A stretch of 64,000 nt of DNA from DATJLY01 sp963729295. GTDB taxonomy: Bacteria; Pseudomonadota; Alphaproteobacteria; ATCC43930; CGMCC-115725. The position numbers and the translations under genes are program-made. Numbering within the stretch: the first letter of the stretch is position 1; each line of letters opens with the position of its first letter. The DNA lies in contig CAVSNJ010000006.1 in the NCBI GenBank assembly GCA_963729295.1, forward strand, positions 62,001 to 126,000, read 5' to 3'. The notes beneath the pieces are model-generated. The model saw nothing but the letters and a program-made list of their open reading frames with translations. It searched no databases and was not told where the DNA came from. Below are positions 31,891 through 39,468 of the stretch, piece after piece.

Positions 31891-32683
31891 TGACGTAGTC
31901 GCCGTAGTCGAGCTCCATGTCCTGCGACACGCCGTTCGACAGAAGCCGCATGCCGAGCTCGTAATCGGGCGTCTCCTCCGTCGAATTGGGCGGGAAGAAC
32001 GCGAGCCGCACGCGCCAGCCCGGGTGATTGAGCAGCGGGCTTTTGGCCGCCGCGTCGCTCGGCTTTTCTTCGTCCTCGCTATTGACCGGTGCGCCAGGAT
32101 CGAGTTTCGGGCCGATCACCGCGGTGATTTGCGATGCATTCTCGACGGCCGATCCGTCGAACACCTTGCGCGACACGAACTGCTCGCCGGCGAGCGCGCG
32201 ATCGATCAGCACGAGCGTGTGCGCGGTCGGAAAGATCACGCCGGGTGCCAACGGCATGTTGGCGCTTTGCGGCTTGGTGAATTCGGCGCCGCCGCCCTTG
32301 CCGGGCCCATCGAGATGCGCCTCGCCGTGCAACTCCTCGTCGGGCTCGCCGTTGCGCAAGCGCCGCTCGTTGAAGCGGTAGCGCAGCCCGTCCTTCGATT
32401 CCCACGTGACGAGCGTCGAGCTCAGCTCGCTGCTGCCGGATTCGGCATAGGAAATGCGCAGGCGAAAGCGTTGCTCGACCGTCCAGCCATCGCACGTCTC
32501 GCCCCATTCGTAATACATGGCGCCGGTCGCGCCCAACACGCCGCTCGCCATTTTCGACGAGCCGAGCGTCAGGCTGTAGAGCGCGCGATGCGGATCGATG
32601 TCCGCGGCGCGCGCGCCCGGCGCCAGAACCAGAAGCACGGAGGCCGCGCAAGAGGCGGCCAGAAGACGGACAAATTGCGTCAT
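31841..32683 (-). CDS. eipB: Cell envelope integrity protein EipB (DUF1849)
   Basis: The 280-residue protein has a signal peptide (MTQFVRLLAASCAASVLLVL, cleavage after ARA) and the DUF1849 pattern: HRALYSLTLGSSKM near residue 32 and WGETCDGWTVEQRF near 60. The conserved disulfide pair is present as Cys64 and the C-terminal Cys280 (LSKPSC). In Brucella, EipB is a periplasmic beta-spiral protein needed for envelope integrity and has the same length. It overlaps the end of the ROK gene by 50 bases in convergent orientation. Confidence 0.88.
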   Translation of the reverse strand: MTQFVRLLAASCAASVLLVLAPGARAADIDPHRALYSLTLGSSKMASGVLGATGAMYYEWGETCDGWTVEQRFRLRISYAESGSSELSSTLVTWESKDGLRYRFNERRLRNGEPDEELHGEAHLDGPGKGGGAEFTKPQSANMPLAPGVIFPTAHTLVLIDRALAGEQFVSRKVFDGSAVENASQITAVIGPKLDPGAPVNSEDEEKPSDAAAKSPLLNHPGWRVRLAFFPPNSTEETPDYELGMRLLSNGVSQDMELDYGDYVIKARLDEIEPLSKPSC

Positions 32684-32875
32684 ACAACCGATTCCCGAAC
32701 CAGAGGCGAGTATGTCATGCCGGCCGCGGTCATTGTAGCAGCACTTGCCCCGGCACGCTCTGCCGCGGCGGCAGAATTTTCCCAACGAAAGGGGCGGATT
32801 TGGCCCTTTTTGAGGAAATTCCGATGGCATGGGACTTGCTTTGGCATGCCCGGAACAAACAGTCACGGTGCTGCC

Positions 32876-33559
32876 ATGTCGCTGACGATGCAGAGGGCGC
32901 TCTCGCCGGAAGAGGTCTCCCGGCTCGAGGGCAAGGTCCGGCTTTTCCGCCAGACCCCGCCGATGCCCGACCAGCCGAACTTGCGCGACTGGGCGCTTTC
33001 GGTCGCGGCCGCGGCCGAGCGCCGCGTCGCCGAGCTCGAGGCGCGCATCGCCTTCCTCGAGGATCTGGCGGTGACAGATGAGCTGACCGGGGCGATGAAC
33101 CGGCGCGGCTTCCTCATGGAATTCTCGCGCGCGCTCGACGCGGCGCGGCGCGGCGGCCAGAAGGGCGTGCTCATCATCTGCGATCTCGACGGCTTCAAGA
33201 CGGTGAACGACCGTCTTGGCCACGCCACCGGCGACGAGGTGCTGCGCAAGGTCGCGGCGCTCATGCTGCGCGGGGTGCGCCGCATGGACGTAGCGGCGCG
33301 GCTCGGCGGCGATGAGTTCGCGCTCCTGCTCATCGGCGCCGACGTGCGCTCGGCGCAGCGCCGGCTCGAAAGCTTCGCGACCGGCATTTCCGCGATCGCG
33401 CCCAAGGTCAACGGCCTCACCTTGCCGCTGTCGGCGAGCTTCGGCCTTGCCGAGTACGACGGCAGCGAGAACGAGGAGACCGTGCTCAATCGCGCCGACA
33501 TGAGCATGTATCGCGAGAAGAGCCAGCACGCGGCCGTGGCGCCGCGCCAGGCGAGCTGA
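32876..33559 (+). CDS. GGDEF-domain diguanylate cyclase
   Basis: The 227-residue protein has an N-terminal helical stretch of about 65 residues that ends in a likely coiled coil (AAAERRVAELEARIAFLED) and a GGDEF domain. The active loop RLGGDEFALLL is at residues 142-152, and the RxxD inhibitory site (RRMD, 135-138) lies five residues before GGDEF. It should make cyclic di-GMP in the cytoplasm, probably as a coiled-coil dimer. An ATG 30 bases upstream (32846) is an alternative start; neither has a strong ribosome site. Confidence 0.88.
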   Translation: MSLTMQRALSPEEVSRLEGKVRLFRQTPPMPDQPNLRDWALSVAAAAERRVAELEARIAFLEDLAVTDELTGAMNRRGFLMEFSRALDAARRGGQKGVLIICDLDGFKTVNDRLGHATGDEVLRKVAALMLRGVRRMDVAARLGGDEFALLLIGADVRSAQRRLESFATGISAIAPKVNGLTLPLSASFGLAEYDGSENEETVLNRADMSMYREKSQHAAVAPRQAS

Positions 33560-33724
33560 CGCCGCCCACCCCGTGTCATGCCCGGCCGCGCGCGGGGCAT
33601 CACGAGTTTGTCATCCGGCTTTCGCGCCCCCCGCGAGACCGCTATCGTGCGCCCATCATCCTGAGCTTCAGGACAATGGCGGCTCCGCGCTCATCGGGGC
33701 CAGACCAAACAACGAGGGAGCACC

Positions 33725-34477
33725 ATGAGGGGACTCGCAACCACCTGCCTTGGCGCCGTCGCGTGCGCCGCACTCCTCTATGCCTGCACCACCACGCCGG
33801 CCGACCCGCCAACGCCCGACTACAACGCGCTCCTCGCGGCGCCCGACCGGACCGATGCCGACCGCAAGAACGACGAGCGGCGCCACGCGGCCGAGCTTTT
33901 GGCCTTCACCGGCGTGCGGCCGGGCATGAAGGTGCTCGATATGGCGGCCGATGCCGGCTACAGCACCGAGTTGATGGCGCGCGCGGTCGCTCCCGGCGGC
34001 ACGGTCTATGGCCAGAACCCGCCCGACGCCATGGGGCGCGCGATCACCGCGTTCCAGGAGCGCATGAAGAGCCCGGCCATGAAGGACGTGGTCGACGACC
34101 GGCGCAAGTTCGACGACCCGGTGCCACCCGACGTCAAGAATCTCGACCTCGTCACCTTCTTCTTCGGTTATCACGACACGACCTACATGCCGGTCGATCG
34201 CGCCAAAATGGACAAGGCGATGTTCGACGCGCTGAAGCCGGGCGGATATCTCGTCATCGCCGATTATGCGGCGCTCCCCGGCGCGCCGGTCACGACCGGC
34301 AAGCAGTTCCACCGGCTCGACGAGAACATCGAGAAGAGCGAGGTCGAGGCGGCCGGGTTCAAGCTCGTGGGCGAAGCGAATTTCCTGCGCAATCCCGCCG
34401 ACACGCACGACTTCATCATCTTCAATTCGAAGATCCCGATCGACGCCTTCGTCATCAAGTTCCAGAAGCCGGGCTGA
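33725..34477 (+). CDS. Lipoprotein with class I methyltransferase fold
   Basis: The 250-residue protein begins with a lipoprotein signal peptide whose lipobox is LLYAC (Cys21). The remainder looks like a SAM-dependent methyltransferase: VRPGMKVLDMAADAGYSTEL for motif I (about residues 65-84), KALKPGGYLVIADYA-like sequence near 170, and an FFFGYHDTTY segment. The motif I glycine pattern (DMAADAGYS) is looser than DxGxGxG. Similar exported methyltransferase-like proteins occur in other proteobacteria. Whether SAM is available to it outside the cytoplasm is an open point. GAGGGAG precedes the ATG. Confidence 0.8.
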   Translation: MRGLATTCLGAVACAALLYACTTTPADPPTPDYNALLAAPDRTDADRKNDERRHAAELLAFTGVRPGMKVLDMAADAGYSTELMARAVAPGGTVYGQNPPDAMGRAITAFQERMKSPAMKDVVDDRRKFDDPVPPDVKNLDLVTFFFGYHDTTYMPVDRAKMDKAMFDALKPGGYLVIADYAALPGAPVTTGKQFHRLDENIEKSEVEAAGFKLVGEANFLRNPADTHDFIIFNSKIPIDAFVIKFQKPG

Positions 34478-34488
34478 AACCTCAGCCC
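34471..34488. terminator. Hairpin formed by two convergent stop codons
   Basis: GGGCTGA (34471-34477) pairs with TCAGCCC (34482-34488) across a four-base loop, followed by TTCTT on the plus strand. The stem contains the TGA of the methyltransferase gene and the reverse TGA of aspS. It is a short but plausible terminator. Confidence 0.5.
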
Positions 34489-36269
34489 TTCTTCGCCTCG
34501 GGCGGCAAGGCGAGGCGGATGTGCAGCTCGCGCAAGCGCTCGGGCGGAACCTCCGACGGCGCCTGCATCATCAGGTCCTGCGCCTGCTGGTTCATCGGGA
34601 AGGTCACGACCTCTCGGATATTGGGCGTGTCTGCGAGCAGCATGACGATGCGGTCGATGCCTGGCGCCGAGCCGCCATGCGGCGGCGCGCCGTACTTGAA
34701 GGCGTTGAGCATGCCGCCGAAGCGCGCCTCGACATCGGCCGCCGTGTAGCCCGCGATCGCGAACGCCTTGTACATGATGTCGGGGCGATGGTTGCGGATG
34801 GCGCCCGAGGACAGCTCGACGCCGTTGCACACGATGTCGTACTGGAACGCGAGGATGGAAAGCGGGTCCTTGGTCTCGAGCGCCTCGAGCCCACCCTGCG
34901 GCATCGAGAACGGGTTGTGCGAGAACTCGATCTGCCCGGTCTCCTCGTTCAGCTCGTACATCGGGAAATCGGTGATCCAGCAGAACTCGAAGACGCCGCT
35001 CTTCATCAGGTTCAGTTCCTGCCCGAGACGCGTCCGCGCCTGGCCGGCGAACGCGGCGAACGCCTTCGGCACACCACACACGAAGAACACGGCATCGCCA
35101 TCGTTGAGCGCAAGCTGCGCGCGGATCGAAGCGGTGCGCTCGGCCCCAAGATTGTTGGCGATGGGGCCGGCGCCGGCGCCATCGCGGAAGAAGATGTAGC
35201 CGAGGCCCGGCTGGCCCTCGCCCTGCGCCCAGGAATTCATGCGGTCGCAAAACGCCCGGTTGCCGCCCGCCGGCGCCGGAATGGCCCAAACGCGCACGTT
35301 TGCGTCCGCTGCGATCTGTCCCGCAAAAATGCGGAAGCCCGAGCCGCGGAACGCATCCGTCACGTCCGCCATCTTTATGGGATTGCGCAGGTCGGGCTTG
35401 TCGGTGCCGTAGGTCCGGATCGCATCCCAATAGGCGATGCGCGGAAAAGGCGGCTTCGTCACGACGCGGCCGGTGGCGAATTCCTCGAACACGCCGGCCA
35501 AGACCGGCTCGATCGCCGCGAACACGTCGTCCTGCGTTACGAACGACATCTCGAAATCGAGCTGGTAGAACTCGCCGGGCGAACGGTCGGCGCGGCTCGC
35601 CTCGTCGCGAAAGCACGGCGCGATCTGGAAGTAGCGGTCGAACCCCGCCACCATCAGAAGCTGCTTGAACTGCTGCGGCGCCTGGGGGAGCGCGTAGAAT
35701 TTTCCCGGGTGGATGCGGCTCGGGACGAGATAGTCGCGCGCGCCCTCGGGCGAGGACGCGGTGAGGATCGGCGTCGAGAACTCGGTGAAGCCCGCTTCGA
35801 TCATGCGCCGGCGAATGGAAGCGATGACGGCGGCGCGCAGCATGATGTTAGCGTGCACGGTCTCGCGGCGGAGATCGAGGAAGCGGTATTTGAGGCGCAT
35901 CTCCTCGGGGTAATCGGCTTCCGTGTTGATCGGGAAGGGCAGCGGCTCGGCCTCGGAGACGAGCGCGAGCTCGGCGATCTGCACTTCGACCTGGCCGGTC
36001 GCGAGCTTGGGGTTCACCGTGTCGGGCGAGCGCTCGACCACCTTGCCGGTGAAGGTCACGACCAATTCGAGGCGCAAATCGTCGGCCGCCTTGAAGAGCG
36101 GGCTCTCGACGTCGATGACGCATTGCGTCACGCCATAATGGTCGCGCAGATCGATGAACAGGAGCTGGCCGTGGTCGCGCTTCCGGTGCACCCAGCCGGA
36201 AAGCCGCGCCGTCTGCCCCGCGTCGGCAAGGCGCAGCGCGCCGCATGTATGTGTCCGGTAGGAATGCAT
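34482..36269 (-). CDS. aspS: Aspartyl-tRNA synthetase
   Basis: The 595-residue class II synthetase has an N-terminal OB-fold anticodon domain (GWVHRKRDHGQLLFIDLRDH), motif 2 in FRDEASRADRSPGEFYQLDF, a bacterial GAD insertion, and motif 3 as GSAPGIDRIVMLLAD near the C terminus. It charges tRNA-Asp, and in many alphaproteobacteria also tRNA-Asn. Length and order are those of bacterial-type AspRS. It sits in a conserved block with rnd, ppx, ppk and hdaA. Confidence 0.96.
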   Translation of the reverse strand: MHSYRTHTCGALRLADAGQTARLSGWVHRKRDHGQLLFIDLRDHYGVTQCVIDVESPLFKAADDLRLELVVTFTGKVVERSPDTVNPKLATGQVEVQIAELALVSEAEPLPFPINTEADYPEEMRLKYRFLDLRRETVHANIMLRAAVIASIRRRMIEAGFTEFSTPILTASSPEGARDYLVPSRIHPGKFYALPQAPQQFKQLLMVAGFDRYFQIAPCFRDEASRADRSPGEFYQLDFEMSFVTQDDVFAAIEPVLAGVFEEFATGRVVTKPPFPRIAYWDAIRTYGTDKPDLRNPIKMADVTDAFRGSGFRIFAGQIAADANVRVWAIPAPAGGNRAFCDRMNSWAQGEGQPGLGYIFFRDGAGAGPIANNLGAERTASIRAQLALNDGDAVFFVCGVPKAFAAFAGQARTRLGQELNLMKSGVFEFCWITDFPMYELNEETGQIEFSHNPFSMPQGGLEALETKDPLSILAFQYDIVCNGVELSSGAIRNHRPDIMYKAFAIAGYTAADVEARFGGMLNAFKYGAPPHGGSAPGIDRIVMLLADTPNIREVVTFPMNQQAQDLMMQAPSEVPPERLRELHIRLALPPEAKKG

Positions 36270-36399
36270 GCCCCATCCATAGCGGATTCGCCGCCGCCGC
36301 GAAACTTCTCCCTCGTCCCTCCGGGGAGAGGTTCGTTTTCGCTTGCGATGACAGACGTTATTTTTCCGCCTGCTGCTTCAGCGCCCTCGCTCGCGGCCG

Positions 36400-36723
36400 C
36401 TATTTCGACCAGCCGCGGTCGCTCATGCACGCGTTGAACAGCTGGGAGCGGGCGTCGGCGTTGACGTCCTCGACGTCGGGCGCGGTCGGCGCGGTGCTCA
36501 TGCCGGTCGGCACGCACCCTTTGCCCGGCACGCAGGAATAGCTCGGCGCCGTGTTCTGCGCGGCCGCCCCTGGCGCGCGGCCGAGGGTCGGCGGCGCCTT
36601 CGCCATTGCCTCGGAATTGCAGGCGGACTGGGCCGCCGACAGATCGTCGGCCGTGGCGCCCGGCTTCGACCACTGGGCGCACGTGGCGAGCGCCAGCACG
36701 AGACACAGGATCTGCGGCCGCAT
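36400..36723 (-). CDS. Small putative lipoprotein
   Basis: The 107-residue protein starts MRPQILCLVLALATCAQWSK, with a lipobox-like LATC (Cys15). The mature part is hydrophilic and contains four further cysteines, in SACNSE, YSCVPGKGCVP and FNACMSD, which could form two disulfides. It is not recognised. The start at 36723 is preferred over 36780 because it gives the signal peptide, and GGGAGGACG precedes it. It lies upstream of aspS in the same orientation. Confidence 0.65.
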   Translation of the reverse strand: MRPQILCLVLALATCAQWSKPGATADDLSAAQSACNSEAMAKAPPTLGRAPGAAAQNTAPSYSCVPGKGCVPTGMSTAPTAPDVEDVNADARSQLFNACMSDRGWSK

Positions 36724-36785
36724 CGGACGTCCTCCCGGTTGGGCGCGGCTTCTGCGCGCTGTCGTTTCAGTGTATAGCACGGGGG

Positions 36786-37958
36786 ATGACCGTCATCGCC
36801 GATTCGCAAGGGCTCGCCGAATTCTGCCGCCAGCAGGAGGGGGCGGCGTTCATCGCGATCGACACCGAGTTCATGCGCGACCGCACGTATTGGCCGATCC
36901 TGTGCCTCGTCCAGGTGGCGGGGCCCGAGGGCGCGGCCGCGCTCGATCCGTTGGCCCCCGGCATCGACCTCGCGCCGCTCTTCGCGCTGATGCGCCGGCC
37001 GAGCCTCCTCAAGGTCTTCCACGCGGCGCGCCAGGACATCGAGATTTTCTACAACCTCACGGGCGCGGTGCCCGCGCCGCTCTTCGACACGCAAGTGGCG
37101 GCGATGGTATGCGGGTTCGGCGACGCGGTGAGCTACGAGACCTTGGCGAGCCGGCTCGCCGGCGCCCACATCGACAAATCGTCGCGCTTCACCGATTGGG
37201 CGCGCCGGCCCTTGACCGAGCGCCAGGTGAAATACGCGCTCGACGACGTGACGCATCTGCGCCGCGCCTACGAAAAACTTGCCGCGCAGCTCGCCGCTAC
37301 GGGGCGCGCGCACTGGCTCGAAGAGGAGATGGCGGCGCTCACCAATCCGGCCACATACCGGCTCGACCCGGCGGCAGCGTGGCAGCGGCTCAAAGTGCGC
37401 AGCAACAACCGCCACATGCTCGCGCTGGTGCGCGCGCTTGCCGAATGGCGCGAGGCCACGGCGCAGCAGCGCGACCTGCCGCGCAACCGCGTCGTGCGTG
37501 ACGAGCAGCTTCTGGAGATCGCCGCGCACGCGCCCAAGACTGCCGACGATCTCGCGCACATGCGCGGCCTCGGCAAGGGCTTCGCCGAAAGCCGCTTCGG
37601 CGGCGAGATTCTGGCCGTCGTCGCGAAGACGCTCGAGCTGCCGGAAGGGGAATATCCTGAGCCGCCGGAACGCCGCGTGCTGCCGCCGGGGCTGGGGCCG
37701 CTCACCGATCTGCTGCGCGTGCTCTTGAAGCTCCGGTGCGAGGAGAACGACGTGGCGGTGAAGCTCGTCGCCGATGCCGACGATCTCGAGCGCATCGCGG
37801 CCGCGGACGATGCGGATGTAGCCGCGCTCCACGGCTGGCGCTGGGAGCTCTTCGGCAAGGACGCGCTCGATTTGAAGCACGGGCGCCTCGCCCTCACCGC
37901 GGCGGGCAAGCGCATCAAGCTGGTGCGGCCAGGCAGCGAAGCCGAAGCGGCGCAGTAG
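36786..37958 (+). CDS. rnd: Ribonuclease D
   Basis: The 390-residue DEDDy exonuclease has FIAIDTEFMRDRTYWP (Asp and Glu of ExoI, about residues 22-37), FHAARQDIEIF (ExoII Asp) and KYALDDVTHLRRAY (ExoIII Tyr and Asp). A HRDC domain (LALVRALAEWREATAQQRDL, about 215-290) follows. It trims the 3' ends of tRNA and other stable RNA precursors. It is divergent from the small lipoprotein gene and convergent with ppx, the next gene of the conserved block. Confidence 0.94.
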   Translation: MTVIADSQGLAEFCRQQEGAAFIAIDTEFMRDRTYWPILCLVQVAGPEGAAALDPLAPGIDLAPLFALMRRPSLLKVFHAARQDIEIFYNLTGAVPAPLFDTQVAAMVCGFGDAVSYETLASRLAGAHIDKSSRFTDWARRPLTERQVKYALDDVTHLRRAYEKLAAQLAATGRAHWLEEEMAALTNPATYRLDPAAAWQRLKVRSNNRHMLALVRALAEWREATAQQRDLPRNRVVRDEQLLEIAAHAPKTADDLAHMRGLGKGFAESRFGGEILAVVAKTLELPEGEYPEPPERRVLPPGLGPLTDLLRVLLKLRCEENDVAVKLVADADDLERIAAADDADVAALHGWRWELFGKDALDLKHGRLALTAAGKRIKLVRPGSEAEAAQ

Positions 37959-37962
37959 CGGG

Positions 37963-39468
37963 CTAGACCCCTTTTACGTCGGTGCGGCGGCCCATGGCGC
38001 GGCCGAGCGCGTCGAGGCGGCGCTGCACGGTCTCGCCGAAGCGACCGGCACCGTTCTGCGGGAAGGAGAGCGTGACGGCGCTGTCGCCGAAGGACAATCC
38101 GACGCCGGTGAGAAGCGTCGGCGCGCCGCCCGAGATTGTGTAGCCGAGCCGCATGGCGAGACCGATGGCGCGGGCCGCGGACAGTTCCTCCTCGTCCAGC
38201 AGTTCGAGGGATGCCGCGAGCTCGACGCTGCCGCGCCCGCCATAGCGCGCGTAGAGCGCAAGCGCGAGGAAGGCACGCTCGCGATGCGTGATCCCGGCGA
38301 CGGGCATGTAGAGCGCGTGGCGCAGCGCTTGATCGGCGCGGTAGTCGGGATGCTCGGGCCAGGCGATGTCGGACAGGATCGCGGCGGCGCGGCGCAGCCG
38401 CTGGCGCGCCGGCGGCTCGCGCGGGAAGAGCGGCGAAGCCCACTGGTAGAGCGCCTCGCCCATGAGGCCGAAGCGCGGGATCTGCTCGGCCTGCTCGAGG
38501 CAGGCGGCGATCAAAGGATCGGTGCGCTGCTCGGCCGCGTCCAAGAGGCTGTAAAGATGGCCCTCGCGCAAGCCGCCGGCGGAGAACACGAGCTCGCGCG
38601 GCTCGAGCCGCTTCAGAAGCCGCAGCAGCAGCCGTGCCGCGAGCGGCACGACCTCGAGCCGCTTCTTCGAGATGGTGCCGACGCGCTCCAGGGATTTGCG
38701 CGACTGGCGCGCGATCACGTCGAGATATTTCTCGGCCTCGCCGCGCGGGATCGTATAGGACTGGATGATGTGGAGCGGATAATTCGTCTGCTCCATGTGA
38801 AGCCGCGCGAGCGCGCGCCACGCGCCGCCCACGGCATAGAAATTGCCGCCAGTCTCACGCGTCAAGAACGGCACGCCCTGAAGCTGCCGGTCGATCGTGT
38901 CTTTGAGGCGCTTCTCGTCATCGGCATAGGGCTGGAGCCGCAAGGGACCCAAGGGCAAGGTCGCACCCGAGCCGGCACGGCCGCGGCCCAGCGGCACGAG
39001 CTCGACGCTACCGCCGCCCAGATCGCCCGCCACGCCCTGCGCGTCCGGAATGCCCGAGAGCACGCCCAAGGCCGAAAAGCGGCCTTCCTCGGCGCCAGCC
39101 AGCACGCGCACGCGCACGCCGAAGCGGCGCTCGATCTCGAGCGCGAAATCCTTGCCGTCGCTCGCATCGCGCATCGCCGCGGTGGCGAGCACGTCGAGCC
39201 GGGATGCACCGACGGCGCGCGCCAATGCCACGAAGCGCTGCAGATTGACGCGCGCGAGCTCCATGCCTTCTTCGTTGAGGCGGCCAGTTTCGGTGAGGCC
39301 GCGGCCGAGCCCGCACAGCACCTTTTCATTGAGGAGCATGCGCGCGGCGCGGCGGATGCCGTCATAGACGACGAGGCGGAGCGAGTTCGAGCCGATGTCG
39401 ATGACGGCGACGCTGTCGCGGCCCGCCGCCTCGAGCGCAAGCGAAGAGGCGCGGCTGTCGGCGCTCAG
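37963..39468 (-). CDS. ppx: Exopolyphosphatase/guanosine pentaphosphatase (Ppx/GppA), CTG start likely
   Basis: The protein has the ASKHA phosphate loops AVIDIGSNSLRLVVYDG near the N terminus and GVAGDLGGGSVELVPLG, with a C-terminal HD-type domain (GITHRERAFLALALYARYGG). It hydrolyses polyphosphate from its ends. No ATG, GTG or TTG occurs in frame between the stop-free upstream region at 39540 and the essential first loop. A CTG at 39468 overlaps the ppk stop (CTGA) and has AAAGGG seven bases upstream, giving 501 residues, the normal length. It is co-transcribed with ppk. Confidence 0.92.
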   Translation of the reverse strand: MSADSRASSLALEAAGRDSVAVIDIGSNSLRLVVYDGIRRAARMLLNEKVLCGLGRGLTETGRLNEEGMELARVNLQRFVALARAVGASRLDVLATAAMRDASDGKDFALEIERRFGVRVRVLAGAEEGRFSALGVLSGIPDAQGVAGDLGGGSVELVPLGRGRAGSGATLPLGPLRLQPYADDEKRLKDTIDRQLQGVPFLTRETGGNFYAVGGAWRALARLHMEQTNYPLHIIQSYTIPRGEAEKYLDVIARQSRKSLERVGTISKKRLEVVPLAARLLLRLLKRLEPRELVFSAGGLREGHLYSLLDAAEQRTDPLIAACLEQAEQIPRFGLMGEALYQWASPLFPREPPARQRLRRAAAILSDIAWPEHPDYRADQALRHALYMPVAGITHRERAFLALALYARYGGRGSVELAASLELLDEEELSAARAIGLAMRLGYTISGGAPTLLTGVGLSFGDSAVTLSFPQNGAGRFGETVQRRLDALGRAMGRRTDVKGV

